The notes: generated from the sequence alone by a model not told the origin. Counted from the first letter of the stretch, positions 8,531 to 17,506 are shown. The stretch: 64,000 nt of DNA from DASRFA01 sp035651755 (GCA_035651755.1 DASRFA010000007.1:124001-188000), one strand, 5' to 3'. Numbers and translations: made by a program.

Positions 8531-9211
8531 TTGCGACCAGAGCCGCGGATCACCGTCGCGCGCGAGGGCTACCCGCTCGTCGGGGGCGCCGTCGGCGCCG
8601 GCGCCCTCGCGCTCGCGCTCGCGGCGATCTCGCCGTCGTGGGCGTCGGCGGCGCTGCTCGCGCTCGCGATCGCGCTCCTCGTCGCGGCCCTCTTCCTCCT
8701 CAACTTCTTCCGCGATCCGCGCCGGACGCCGCCGTCGGAAGAGGGCGCCGTCGTCTCGCCGGCGGACGGCAAGGTGATCCTGGTCGAGCCCGAGGTGGAG
8801 GAGTCGCGGTTCCTCCGGAAGCGGGCCGCGAAGGTCAGCATCTTCATGTCGCCGATCGACGTGCACGTGAACCGGGCGCCGGTCGCGGGCGTCGTGACGG
8901 GCGTGCACTACAACCCCGGGAAGTTCCTGGCGGCGTTCTCCGAGAAGGCATCGCTCGACAACGAGCAGAACGCGATCGTCGTGCGCGCCGACGACGGCCG
9001 CGACGTTCTCTTCATCCAGATCGCCGGGCTCGTGGCGCGCCGCATCGTGTGCCGGGTCCGGCCCGGCGACCGGGTCGAGCGCGGCCAGCGGGTCGGGATG
9101 ATCAAGCTCGGGTCCCGAGTTGACATCTTCCTCACCGGCCGCGTTACTCTGAGGGTGAAGCCGGGGGATCGGGTGACGGCAGGGACGTCCGTCCTCGGAG
9201 TGCTCACATGA
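8531..9211 (+). CDS. psd: Phosphatidylserine decarboxylase proenzyme (PSD-A type)
   Basis: Makes phosphatidylethanolamine from phosphatidylserine on the inner membrane. The 226-residue product has two N-terminal membrane segments (about residues 17-60), then VVSPADGKVILVE, FMSPIDVHVNRAP and the self-cleavage site KLGSRVD; cleavage between Gly194 and Ser195 should give the pyruvoyl cofactor on Ser195. This short form is PSD-A. Start is TTG at 8531, just after the ilvC stop. Its TGA overlaps the ATG of pssA (ATGA), and substrate supply by PssA makes the coupling logical. Confidence 0.95.
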   Translation: MRPEPRITVAREGYPLVGGAVGAGALALALAAISPSWASAALLALAIALLVAALFLLNFFRDPRRTPPSEEGAVVSPADGKVILVEPEVEESRFLRKRAAKVSIFMSPIDVHVNRAPVAGVVTGVHYNPGKFLAAFSEKASLDNEQNAIVVRADDGRDVLFIQIAGLVARRIVCRVRPGDRVERGQRVGMIKLGSRVDIFLTGRVTLRVKPGDRVTAGTSVLGVLT

Positions 9212-10134
9212 TGCACAGGCACGAGCGGGAGTGGCTCGGCCGCGACGCGCGCAGTGCGCCGACGCCGGACGCGCCGGATTCGGCCGACGCGTCCTTCCAG
9301 CGTCGGCCGCCGCGGCCGCGGCCAAGGATCCGGGTGCTGCCGACGAGGGGCGCCGGCAGGCTGCCGCTGCACAAGGGCGTCTACGTCCTCCCGAATCTCT
9401 TCACGACCGGCGGCCTCTTTCTCGGCGTGTATTCGATCATCGCCAGCAGCCGGGGCGATTTCCTGACGGCCGCCCTCTGCATCGTCGTCGCGCACGTGTG
9501 CGACGGCCTCGACGGCCGCATCGCGCGCCTGACGAACACGACGAGCCAGTTCGGGGTCGAGTACGACTCGCTCGCCGACCTGGTCGCGTTCGGGGTCGCG
9601 CCCGGGCTCATGGTCTACCTCTGGGGCCTCCAGACCTGGGGGCACTGGGGTTGGCTGGCGGCCTGCCTCTTCGTCGCGTGCGGCGCGCTTCGCCTCGCGC
9701 GCTTCAACGTGCAGTCGAGCTACGCCTCCAAGCGGAACTTCGTCGGCCTTCCGATCCCCGCCGCCGCCGACATGATCGCCGCCACCGTGCTCCTCTACTA
9801 CTTCCTCGGCGGCGACGGGCCGACCGCGCAGCGCGTGCCCGTCCTGATCCTCGTCTACGCGCTCGCGCTCCTCATGGTGAGCAACGTCCCGTACTACAGC
9901 TTCAAGGACCTCGACCCGCGGGCGCACCAGCCGTTCTACGCGCTGGTGGCCATCATCCTGGTCGTCAAGTTCGTCGTCGCCGAGCCGCAGATGATGCTCT
10001 TCGGCGCGGCGGTCGCGTACGTCTGCTCGGGTCCGATCAGCCTCGCGACCTCGCTGCTTCGCCGGCAGCGGCGACGGGTCGCGCGCCGGAAGCGGCGCGA
10101 GGCGGCGGAGGAAATGCGGGGCGTCGGCGGCTGA
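9208..10134 (+). CDS. pssA: CDP-diacylglycerol-serine O-phosphatidyltransferase
   Basis: Membrane enzyme that makes phosphatidylserine from CDP-diacylglycerol and serine, feeding Psd. The CDP-alcohol phosphatidyltransferase motif (D-G-x2-D-G-x-x-A-R...G-x3-D-x3-D) is seen as CDGLDGRIAR through EYDSLADL, residues about 98-124. About eight hydrophobic helices follow a basic, Pro/Arg-rich N-terminal extension of some 55 residues before the first helix. The ATG overlaps the psd stop; the stop overlaps the ATG of the next gene (TGATG). 308 residues. Confidence 0.95.
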   Translation: MMHRHEREWLGRDARSAPTPDAPDSADASFQRRPPRPRPRIRVLPTRGAGRLPLHKGVYVLPNLFTTGGLFLGVYSIIASSRGDFLTAALCIVVAHVCDGLDGRIARLTNTTSQFGVEYDSLADLVAFGVAPGLMVYLWGLQTWGHWGWLAACLFVACGALRLARFNVQSSYASKRNFVGLPIPAAADMIAATVLLYYFLGGDGPTAQRVPVLILVYALALLMVSNVPYYSFKDLDPRAHQPFYALVAIILVVKFVVAEPQMMLFGAAVAYVCSGPISLATSLLRRQRRRVARRKRREAAEEMRGVGG

Positions 10135-11684
10135 TGCCCGCGGCCGGGGGCTTCGACTATCGGCCCTGGAGCGAGGTCCTCGCGGCGGTCGTCACCGCGG
10201 ACGGCCGCGTGGACTACGAGAAGCTCGCCGCCGAGCGGAGCCGCCTCGCGGACTTCGTCGCGCAGCTCGCCGCCACCAGCCCCGACACGGACCCCGAGCG
10301 CTTCCCGACGCCGTCGGACGCGCTCGCGTACTGGATCAACGCCTACAACGCGTTCGTGCTCGCGGCCGTGATCGAGGAGTACCCGATCCGCTCGGTGTGG
10401 AAGACGCGCGACGGGCAGTTCTTCCAGCGCGCGCGCCACGTCGCGGGCGGCGTCGCGGTCAGCCTCGACGACGTCGAGCACCGGATCCTGCGCGGCCGCT
10501 ACCGCGAGCCGCGCATCCACTTCGCGATCAACTGCGCGTCGAACGGCTGCCCGCCGATGCGCCCGCGCGCGTACGAGCCGGCCGGGCTCGACGACACCCT
10601 GGCCGCCGCGACGCGCCAGTTCCTCGCGAGCGAGTGGAATTGCCGGGTCGACCGCGCTGCCGGCAAGATCTTCGTCTCTCGGCTGTTCAAGATGTACGCC
10701 GAGGACTTCGCGGGCGACGCCGATTCGACCGAGGAGTACCGCGAAGGCGTGCTGCGCTTCGTCGCCGACCACACCGGCGAGTCGCTGGAGGACCTGCGCG
10801 CTCTCGAGGTCGTCTACAACACCTACGACTGGGGCCTGAACGACTCGAACCGCGATCCGCACCTGCGGCCGATCACGTTCCACGAGAGCGTCGAGACCTA
10901 CCACGAGGGCGACGGCGCGCTGCGGGAACTCCTTCTCTACGACGGCAACTTCTGCAACCGCGACTGCTCCTGGTGCACCGTCTTCGGCTCGCCCAGGGGC
11001 TGGTACCGGGAGTACGGCGAGGGGGTGCTGCTCGAGGCGCTCCGGCAGGTCGCGCCCGACGGAAACCTGAAGTTCTACGGCGGCGAGCCGACGCTCCACG
11101 CCGACGGCATCATCGCGGCCATGCGCTTCCTCCGGGAACGCGGCTTCCGCGGCCTCTTCACGATCTACTCGAACGGCGTGCGCGCGGCGCAGCTCGTCCG
11201 GATGCTCGAGAGCGACCCGAAGAGCGAGGCGGTGCTCAACTACTCGATCTACACGGGGCGGGACGCGGAGCCGCTGCCCGACCATGCGCGCCGGCGCCTC
11301 GAGGATTGGTCGGTCGCGAACCCGATGCGGCTCTTCTCCGGATACAAGGCGCTCTACCGCGCCGGCGCGGCTGCCGGCGTGGCGCTCGAGCGCGAGCGCG
11401 AGGGCGCCTACCACGGGCACGACGGCGGCTGCCTCCTCTGCTTTCCCGTTCTTCGCTCGACCGGCGAGCTGCACGCGTGTCCGTTCGCGGTCGAGAACCC
11501 GGCGCCGCACTTCCGGCTCGGCGCCGTGGGTACCCCGCCGTCCGAGGTGCTGGCGAGCTACCGGGAGTTCCGGCGCTGGGCCCGCGAGGTCCTCGACCCG
11601 GCCGCGCGCGCGGCCGGCATCACGAGCTGCGAGATGTGCGAGAAGCGGGTGGCGGAGCTGCCGATTCCGCGCTACGGAGCGTAG
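10134..11684 (+). CDS. DUF547 domain fused to a radical SAM domain with SPASM-like tail
   Basis: A 516-residue protein with two recognisable halves. Residues about 1-225 fit DUF547: DALAYWINAYNAFVLAAVI, VSLDDVEHRILRG, IHFAINCASNGCPPMRP and SRLFKMYAEDF. From about residue 260 it is a radical SAM enzyme: Cys274, Cys278 and Cys281 form CxxxCxxC (NFCNRDCSWC), followed by KFYGGEPTLHADG. Cysteines 433, 436, 449, 499 and 502 could bind an auxiliary cluster in a SPASM-like tail. It starts at ATG 10134 in the pssA stop, so it is the last gene of the ilvN-ilvC-psd-pssA run. Substrate is unknown; a role in lipid or peptide modification is only inference from position and domain type. I do not know a characterised protein with this architecture. 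Confidence 0.85.
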   Translation: MPAAGGFDYRPWSEVLAAVVTADGRVDYEKLAAERSRLADFVAQLAATSPDTDPERFPTPSDALAYWINAYNAFVLAAVIEEYPIRSVWKTRDGQFFQRARHVAGGVAVSLDDVEHRILRGRYREPRIHFAINCASNGCPPMRPRAYEPAGLDDTLAAATRQFLASEWNCRVDRAAGKIFVSRLFKMYAEDFAGDADSTEEYREGVLRFVADHTGESLEDLRALEVVYNTYDWGLNDSNRDPHLRPITFHESVETYHEGDGALRELLLYDGNFCNRDCSWCTVFGSPRGWYREYGEGVLLEALRQVAPDGNLKFYGGEPTLHADGIIAAMRFLRERGFRGLFTIYSNGVRAAQLVRMLESDPKSEAVLNYSIYTGRDAEPLPDHARRRLEDWSVANPMRLFSGYKALYRAGAAAGVALEREREGAYHGHDGGCLLCFPVLRSTGELHACPFAVENPAPHFRLGAVGTPPSEVLASYREFRRWAREVLDPAARAAGITSCEMCEKRVAELPIPRYGA

Positions 11685-11920
11685 GCCGCCGATGCGGCGA
11701 TTGGGGGGTATCAACGCACGCCGCGAGGCGGCGCGCCGCGGGAAGTGGCCGTTTCGCTTTGCCAAGCGGGGCGAGGGGAGTGATCTCTCGTTCGACGGCC
11801 CGCTCCCGGAAGCATTCGCATGCAGTGCATTAGGGACCTTCATGGCCGCAAGGGTCGAAAAACCTTGACTGCCGTACCAAAAGCGGTTTTGCCTCGTAGG
11901 CTATCTCGAGAGGTGACTGC
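11685..11920. other. Intergenic region before the cytochrome oxidase genes
   Basis: 236 bases with no supported gene. A TTGACT at 11865-11870 resembles a -35 element, but no good -10 lies 16-19 bases downstream (tttgcc), so a promoter for coxB is likely but not pinpointed. Confidence 0.3.
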
Positions 11921-12724
11921 GTGATTCGAGAGAACTGGGGTTTCGACCTGTGGCTCCCGGAGCCCGTCTCGTCGTACGCCGGCGAGATCGACTGGCTCAT
12001 GAACCTGCTCCACGTCGTGATGGTCGGCATCTTCGTCGTGTGGAGCATCTACTTCGTGTACTGCCTCGTCGCGTACCGGGCGCGCGACGGCCAGCGCGGC
12101 GTCTACCACCAGTCGGGCGAGAAGGCGTCGTTCATCCCGGACGGCCTCATCCTCGCGTTCGAGATGTGGTTGATCCTCGCGTTCGGCATTCCGATCTGGG
12201 CGGCGGTGAAGCAGGGGACGCCTCCGCCGGAGGACTCGCTCCAGGTCAACCTCGTCGCGCAGCAGTTCGCGTGGAACTTCCAGTACCCGGGACCCGACGG
12301 GAAGTTCGGCCGGCGCGACATCTCGCTCGTCAGCGCGTCGAACCCGATCGGCCTCGATGACAAGGACCCCGACGGGAAGGACGACATCGTCACGATCAAC
12401 AACCTGAACGTGCCGGTCGGGAAGCCGACGATCCTGAACATGACCTCGAAGGACGTGATCCACGACTTCCAGGTCGTGAACCTCCGCAACAAGCAGGACG
12501 TCGTCCCGGGCATGCACACGCGCCTCTGGTTCACCCCCGAGAAGACCGGGAAGTTCGAGATCGGCTGCGCGCAGCTCTGCGGCCTCGGCCACACGCAGAT
12601 GGTGGGAAACGTCTTCGTGCAGACGGCCGAGGAGTTCGCGGACTGGCAGAAGGCGCAGGTCGCCGAGAAGACGGGCACCGCCGACGCGCGCGACGTCGCG
12701 CCCACGGCGGAGGGTCGCTCCTGA
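11921..12724 (+). CDS. coxB: Cytochrome c oxidase subunit II
   Basis: Accepts electrons from cytochrome c through a binuclear CuA centre in its periplasmic cupredoxin domain. The 267-residue protein has two transmembrane helices (about 25-50 and 75-100) and the CuA motif CAQLCGLGHTQM with Cys216, Cys220, His224 and Met227; another CuA ligand is His in VIHDFQV. No haem c-binding CxxCH is fused at the C-terminus. An aspartate-rich insertion (LDDKDPDGKDD) lies in the cupredoxin domain. GTG start at 11921. First gene of coxB-coxA-coxC-coxD. Confidence 0.95.
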   Translation: MIRENWGFDLWLPEPVSSYAGEIDWLMNLLHVVMVGIFVVWSIYFVYCLVAYRARDGQRGVYHQSGEKASFIPDGLILAFEMWLILAFGIPIWAAVKQGTPPPEDSLQVNLVAQQFAWNFQYPGPDGKFGRRDISLVSASNPIGLDDKDPDGKDDIVTINNLNVPVGKPTILNMTSKDVIHDFQVVNLRNKQDVVPGMHTRLWFTPEKTGKFEIGCAQLCGLGHTQMVGNVFVQTAEEFADWQKAQVAEKTGTADARDVAPTAEGRS

Positions 12725-12815
12725 TCGGGGCGACGGCGCGCGGCGGTCGCACGCCGCGCCCGGAGTCGCGCCGCCGGCCGCGTCGCAACGACAGAGAACA
12801 GGCAGCAGGAGATCA

Positions 12816-14603
12816 GTGGTGAAAGACTCGCACGCTCACCCCGGGCACGGGGCCGGCCACGACCACGGCGGGCCGCAGTCGTTCTGGCGGAAGTACGTGT
12901 TCTCCGTCGATCACAAGGTGATCGGCATCCAGTACATGATCACGTCCTTCCTCTTCCTCCTGATCGGCTTCGGCATGATCTCGCTGATGCGCTACCAGCT
13001 CGCCTGGCCGTCGCCGCCCGACGACTTCGATCCCGAGAAGCTCGGCATGATCCGCGGCACGCTCGCGTGGCTCCTCGGCGATCGCATGGAGTACGGCTTC
13101 ATGAAGCCGGACTTCTACAACCAGCTCGGCGCGATGCACGGGACGATCATGATCTTCCTCGGCGTCGTGCCGCTCGGCGTCGCGGCGTTCGGGAACTTCG
13201 TCGTGCCGCTCCAGATCGGCGCGCCCGACATGGCGTTCCCGCGCCTCAACATGATGTCGTACTGGATCTACCTCGTCGGCGGCATCGTGATGCTGTCGAG
13301 CTACTTCGCTCCGGACGGCTTCCCGCAGTCGGGCTGGACCTCGTACGCGCCGCTGTCGGTCGTCGCGCCGCCCGGGCAGACGATCTGGTGCATCGCGATG
13401 ATCATCATCATCACGTCGTCGCTCTTCGGCGCGATCAACTTCATCGTGACGATGCTGAACATGCGCTGCCAGGGGATGTCGCTCGGGCGCATGCCGGTCT
13501 TCTGCTGGGCGCAGCTCGTGACCGCGGTGCTGCTGCTGGTCGCGTTCCCGGTGCTCGAGGGCGGGGCGCTGCTGCAGCTCCTCGATCGCGTCGCGGGGAC
13601 GAGCTTCTACATCCCGAAGGACATGATGTACGGGTCGACCGTCTTCCCGGCCGCGGGCGGCGGAAGCCCGATCCTCTGGCAGCACCTCTTCTGGTTCCTC
13701 GCGCATCCCGAGGTGTACGTCCTGCTCCTGCCCGCGATGGGCGTCGTGTCGGAGATCATCGCGACGAATACCCGCAAGCCGCTCTTCGGCTACAAGGAGA
13801 TCGTCGGCTCGATGATCCTGATCGGCGTCCTGAGCTTCGTCGTGTGGGCGCACCACATGTTCCTCTCGGGCATGCGGACGAGCCTCGCGAACCTCTTCGT
13901 CACGACCACTCTCACGATCTCGGTCCCCTCGGTCGCGATCCTCACCTGCCTGCTGCTGAGCCTCCGCGGCGGCGCGATCCGCTTCAACACGCCGATGCTC
14001 TTCGCGCTCTCGTTCCTGCCGATGTTCGGCATCGGCGGCTTGACGGGTCTGCCGCTCGGCTTCGCACCGACCGACCTGCACCTCCACGACACGTATTACG
14101 TGATCGGGCACTTCCACTACGTCGTCGCGCCGGGCAGCCTCGCCGCCCTCATGGGCGCGACCTACTACTGGTACCCGAAGATGTTCGGCCGGAGGATGAA
14201 CGACACGCTCGGGAAGATCCACTTCTGGATGACGATCGTCCCGATGAACTTCATCTTCTTCCCGATGCTCTTCCAGGGCATGCACGGGATGCAGCGCCGC
14301 CTCGCGGATCCCACGCTGCAGTGGCACAACCTGCCGGTTCAGGGCTGGAGCGTGATCATGCTGTTCGCGGTCGTGACGCTCGCGATCGGACAGATCCCGT
14401 TCCTCTTCAACTTCTTCTGGAGCCTGCGCAACGGCGAGGTCGTCGAGGAGAACCCCTGGAACTCGACGACGCTCGAGTGGGCGTGCCCGTCGCCGCCGCC
14501 GCACGGCAACTTCCTGAAGGAGCCGGTCGTCTTCCGCGGCCCGTACGAGTACAGCGTGCCCGGCCACAAGACCGACTACCTGCCGCAGGACGAAGCGGCC
14601 TGA
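12816..14603 (+). CDS. coxA: Cytochrome c oxidase subunit I
   Basis: Catalytic haem-copper subunit that reduces oxygen and pumps protons. The 595-residue, twelve-helix protein has all ligands: His108 (AMHGTIMIF, low-spin haem), His297 and the cross-linked Tyr301 (HPEVY), His346-His347 (WAHHMF, CuB), and His432 and His434 (VIGHFHYVV, haems a3 and a). The pattern is A-type. GTG codons at 12816 and 12819 are both possible; an AGGAG at 12807-12811 fits the second slightly better by spacing. It lies 91 bases after coxB and 34 before coxC. Confidence 0.97.
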   Translation: MVKDSHAHPGHGAGHDHGGPQSFWRKYVFSVDHKVIGIQYMITSFLFLLIGFGMISLMRYQLAWPSPPDDFDPEKLGMIRGTLAWLLGDRMEYGFMKPDFYNQLGAMHGTIMIFLGVVPLGVAAFGNFVVPLQIGAPDMAFPRLNMMSYWIYLVGGIVMLSSYFAPDGFPQSGWTSYAPLSVVAPPGQTIWCIAMIIIITSSLFGAINFIVTMLNMRCQGMSLGRMPVFCWAQLVTAVLLLVAFPVLEGGALLQLLDRVAGTSFYIPKDMMYGSTVFPAAGGGSPILWQHLFWFLAHPEVYVLLLPAMGVVSEIIATNTRKPLFGYKEIVGSMILIGVLSFVVWAHHMFLSGMRTSLANLFVTTTLTISVPSVAILTCLLLSLRGGAIRFNTPMLFALSFLPMFGIGGLTGLPLGFAPTDLHLHDTYYVIGHFHYVVAPGSLAALMGATYYWYPKMFGRRMNDTLGKIHFWMTIVPMNFIFFPMLFQGMHGMQRRLADPTLQWHNLPVQGWSVIMLFAVVTLAIGQIPFLFNFFWSLRNGEVVEENPWNSTTLEWACPSPPPHGNFLKEPVVFRGPYEYSVPGHKTDYLPQDEAA

Positions 14604-14637
14604 GCGCCGATCACGCGAGCGAAACAGGAGCGCGAAA

Positions 14638-15246
14638 TTGAGCACCGCAGCAGCAACCGCAGCCGCAGCACACGGGTCGCAGTTCGACACCAACACCGGG
14701 ATCTCGCACGCGAAGCTCGGAACGTGGGCGTTCCTCGCGTCCGAGATCATGCTCTTCGGCGGCCTGATCAGCGCCTACGTCATCCTGCGGAGCGGCAGCT
14801 CGCACATGGCGATCCCGCCGCGCGCGCTGATGGGCGTCCCGCTCGCGACCTTCAACACGTTCGCGCTCATCACGAGCTCGGTGACGATGGTGCTGGCGCT
14901 CGCCGCGATCAAGGAGAACGACATCCCGAAGTTCGCGCGCTACATCGGCGCGACGATCGGCGGCGGCTGCATCTTCCTGGTCGTCAAGGCCTACGAGTAC
15001 CACCACAAGTGGGAAGAAGGCATCACGATCTCGAGCAACCTGTTCGGCTCGTTCTACTACACGCTGACGGGTCTCCACGTGCTCCACGTGACGGGCGGCA
15101 TCCTGCTGATGCTGTTCATCCTGATCACCGGTCTGCGCGGGGCGTACTCGCCGGAGAACCACGAGCGCGTCGAGGCTGCCGGGCTCTACTGGCACTTCGT
15201 CGACCTCGTGTGGGTCATCCTTTTCCCGATCCTGTACCTCCTGTGA
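14638..15246 (+). CDS. coxC: Cytochrome c oxidase subunit III
   Basis: Membrane subunit that stabilises subunit I and delivers oxygen and lipids. The 202-residue product has five hydrophobic segments, ASEIMLFGGLISAYVILR near the N-terminus, SFYYTLTGLHVLHV (the conserved TGxHxxHV motif) and WHFVDLVWVILFPILYL at the end. Start is TTG at 14638 with a good AGGAG seven bases upstream. Short form, lacking the first two helices of mitochondrial subunit III. coxD follows after 19 bases. Confidence 0.95.
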   Translation: MSTAAATAAAAHGSQFDTNTGISHAKLGTWAFLASEIMLFGGLISAYVILRSGSSHMAIPPRALMGVPLATFNTFALITSSVTMVLALAAIKENDIPKFARYIGATIGGGCIFLVVKAYEYHHKWEEGITISSNLFGSFYYTLTGLHVLHVTGGILLMLFILITGLRGAYSPENHERVEAAGLYWHFVDLVWVILFPILYLL

Positions 15247-15265
15247 TGCGAAGGACGGATTCGAA

Positions 15266-15694
15266 ATGAGCGCGATGGCGAGAGAGCAGATCCACCCGGA
15301 AAGGCATCACGACACCGCCGCCGAGGTGCGGATCTACCTGACGATCTTCGGGGCGCTCGGCGCGCTCACGCTGCTGACGGTCGGCGTCGCGTACATGCAG
15401 CTCCCGCACGCCGCGGGCGTGGTGATCGCACTCCTGATCGCGGCCGTGAAGGTCTACCTGATCGCCGCGTTCTTCATGCACCTCCGGTCCGAGCACCGGC
15501 TGATCAACGTGTCGGTCGCGGTTTGCCTCGCCCTCGTGCTGGTGCTGATCGTGTTCGTGCTGCCGGACCTCGGCATCCACGAGCTGGAGGAGCGTTCGCG
15601 CCTCGAGGCGCAGCACTCGGCGGTCTACCACGAGGCGGGCGCCGAGGCGCCCGAGTCGGCGCCCGGCGCTGCGGCGCACGGCGAGGCGCACTGA
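15266..15694 (+). CDS. Cytochrome c oxidase subunit IV (caa3/CyoD-like)
   Basis: A 142-residue protein with three hydrophobic helices (residues about 25-45, 50-72 and 80-105) and the family block VKVYLIAAFFMHLRSEHR. Bacterial subunit IV proteins of this type are small accessory subunits assembled with subunit III. A His-rich N-terminus (HPERHHD) and an Ala/Glu/His C-terminal tail flank the helices. It follows coxC by 19 bases and is followed within 8 bases by the small CxxC protein. Family assignment is firm; gene name conventions vary (coxD, ctaF). Confidence 0.85.
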   Translation: MSAMAREQIHPERHHDTAAEVRIYLTIFGALGALTLLTVGVAYMQLPHAAGVVIALLIAAVKVYLIAAFFMHLRSEHRLINVSVAVCLALVLVLIVFVLPDLGIHELEERSRLEAQHSAVYHEAGAEAPESAPGAAAHGEAH

Positions 15695-15702
15695 GGCTCG
15701 CG

Positions 15703-16062
15703 ATGAAGCGCACCGGCTCGCGCACCGTCTTCGCGGCGCACGCTCGCGCGCGAATCGGACGCGCGCTCGGCGCCGCGCTTCCGGTCGCTCTCGCGCTGCT
15801 CGCGCGTCCGGACGTCGCCGCGGCCTGCGCGGTCTGCTTCGGCGACGCCGACTCGGACTGGCCGGCCGCGTTCCTCGCCGGCACGATCGTGATGCTCGCG
15901 CTGCCGCCCGCGATCCTCGTCACGGCCGGCTTCGCGATCTATCGCGCGACGAAGCGCCAGGAAGCGCGCCAGGAAGCGCGGCGCGCGGGGCTCCCGGACG
16001 ACGGCGATCGCGGCGAGCCGCACGCCCAGCCGTCGGCGCGCCGGCCGCTCGCGCGCGTCTGA
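15703..16062 (+). CDS. Small exported membrane protein with CxxC (CAVCFG) motif in the cox operon
   Basis: A 119-residue protein: a basic N-terminus and hydrophobic signal/anchor (about residues 20-42, ending AAACAVCFG), a short loop with CAVCFGDADSDWP, one membrane helix (about 53-75) and a basic, Arg-rich C-terminal tail. The CxxC right after the signal region would lie on the outer side of the membrane, suitable for copper or thiol chemistry. I do not assign a family; short proteins with a C-x-x-C-F-G-D pattern are, to my recollection, found beside oxidase genes in other phyla. ATG start at 15703, 8 bases after the subunit IV stop; converges with sco. Confidence 0.7.
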   Translation: MKRTGSRTVFAAHARARIGRALGAALPVALALLARPDVAAACAVCFGDADSDWPAAFLAGTIVMLALPPAILVTAGFAIYRATKRQEARQEARRAGLPDDGDRGEPHAQPSARRPLARV

Positions 16063-16070
16063 CCTGGCGC

Positions 16071-16703
16071 TCAGCCGGACGCGGCGCTCGGCTCCTCGAC
16101 GAGCCGGCGTACGTCGCCGCGCAGGCGGAGCATCGCCTCGGCGTCGCGCATATCGTAGCTCCCGCGCACGCGACCGCGGCCGTCGATGAGCGCGAAGCGC
16201 GGGCTGTGGAGGATCGCCTCGTCGCCCTGCGAGGGGTCGCCCTCGGCGACCGGCAGGAGGAGACCCTCGCGGGCGAGCTTCCGGATGACCGCGTCGTCGC
16301 CGGTCAGGAAGAGCCAGCGCGACCGGTCCGCCCCGAATCGTGCAGCGTACTCCGTCAGCTTCTCCGGCGTGTCGCGCGCCGGGTCGACGGTGATCGAGAC
16401 CAGGCGGAGGTCCGGCACGTCGGCGGTGTGCTTCGCGAGCCGCGACATCTCCTGCGTCATCGCGGGGCAGATCCCGGAGCAGCTCGTGAAGATGAGGTCC
16501 GCCACCCACGGCTTCCCGGCCAGGTCGGCGCGCGTCACGGGACGGCCCGACGCCTCGATCAGCCGGAACTCGGGGATCTCGGCGATGACCGGCAGCGGCT
16601 CATCGCGATCTCCCGGAAGCAGCTTCGCCGCCAGCACGCCGGCGGCTGCGAGGACGAGGAGGAGGCCGGCGATGCGGACGAGCGGTCGTCCGCGGCCGCT
16701 CAC
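16071..16703 (-). CDS. Sco1/SenC copper chaperone of cytochrome oxidase assembly
   Basis: Thioredoxin-fold protein that helps build the CuA centre of subunit II. The 210-residue product has an N-terminal membrane anchor (about residues 10-28), the copper-binding TSCSGICPAM motif with Cys75 and Cys79, and the distal ligand His166 in ILHSPRF. ITVDPARDTPEKL is also family-typical. The frame is open further upstream, but the GTG at 16703 overlaps the stop of the ABC permease gene by 4 bases (GTGA) and gives the expected N-terminus. It faces the cox operon with only 8 bases between stops. Confidence 0.93.
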   Translation of the reverse strand: MSGRGRPLVRIAGLLLVLAAAGVLAAKLLPGDRDEPLPVIAEIPEFRLIEASGRPVTRADLAGKPWVADLIFTSCSGICPAMTQEMSRLAKHTADVPDLRLVSITVDPARDTPEKLTEYAARFGADRSRWLFLTGDDAVIRKLAREGLLLPVAEGDPSQGDEAILHSPRFALIDGRGRVRGSYDMRDAEAMLRLRGDVRRLVEEPSAASG

Positions 16704-17506
16704 GACGCGAGGCTCACGTCGAGCGGACGGGCGACCAGCGCCCGCGCCGCCACGAACGAGAGGATCGCGAACGCGCACGTGATCGCGAACGAGAGCGCCA
16801 GCGTCGGCACGTCGGTGCCGACGACGACCGCCGGGTAGAGCGCGCGCCGGAGCGCCGCGAGGCCGTAGGTGAGCGGGTTCACCGCCATCAGCAGGCGGAG
16901 CCAGGCCGGGGCGCCGGTCGACGGGAAGAACGCACCCGAGAGGAACCACATCGGCATCAGGACGAGGTTCATGATCGCGTGGAAGCCCTGCGTCGACTCC
17001 ATGCGCCAGGCGATCAGAAAGCCGAGCGTCGTGAGCCCGAACGCGATCGCGAACAGGACCGCGACGACCACGGCGACGTCGACGACGCCGAGGCCGATCC
17101 CGAGGAGCGGCGCCGCGAGCAGGAGGAGAAGCGCCTGCCCGAGCGCGAGAGTCGTGCCGCCGAGGATCTTCCCGAGCACGACCGATGCGCGCGACACCGG
17201 CGCGACGAGCACCGCCTGCAGGAAGCCCTCGCGCCGGTCCTCGATCACCGAGATCGTCGAGAAGATCGCCGTGAAGAGCACGACGAGGACGATCGTGCCG
17301 GGGAAGAAGTACTCGGCGTATCCCATGTCGGCCGGGGATCCCGGCGGACGGAACGAAGCGGAGAACCCGGAGCCGAGGAGGATCCAGAAGAGGATCGGCG
17401 TCGCGAGCGCGCCGACGATGCGGCTCCGCTGACGGTAGAAGCGCACCACCTCGCGCCACCAGAGGGTGGCGGTCGGCAGGAGCACGCGCTGTCTCAGCTC
17501 GTCCAT
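16700..17506 (-). CDS. ABC-2 type transporter permease
   Basis: Membrane subunit of an ABC exporter, 268 residues with six hydrophobic segments and the ABC-2 pattern: FPGTIVLVVLFTAIFSTISV followed by EDRREGFLQAVLVAPVSR between helices 2 and 3, and GKILGGTTLALGQALLLL. It lies between the ATPase gene (16 bases upstream) and sco (4-base overlap), so it is one operon with haem/copper assembly genes. The cargo is not known; a role in oxidase maturation is inferred from position only. Confidence 0.9.
   Translation of the reverse strand: MDELRQRVLLPTATLWWREVVRFYRQRSRIVGALATPILFWILLGSGFSASFRPPGSPADMGYAEYFFPGTIVLVVLFTAIFSTISVIEDRREGFLQAVLVAPVSRASVVLGKILGGTTLALGQALLLLLAAPLLGIGLGVVDVAVVVAVLFAIAFGLTTLGFLIAWRMESTQGFHAIMNLVLMPMWFLSGAFFPSTGAPAWLRLLMAVNPLTYGLAALRRALYPAVVVGTDVPTLALSFAITCAFAILSFVAARALVARPLDVSLAS

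Noticed and set aside
11692..11868. Short open frame upstream of coxB
   Set aside because: No ribosome site or similarity; it runs through the probable promoter region.
12725..12815. Possible small gene between coxB and coxA
   Set aside because: Only 91 bases, GC-rich with no codon pattern; ordinary leader of coxA.
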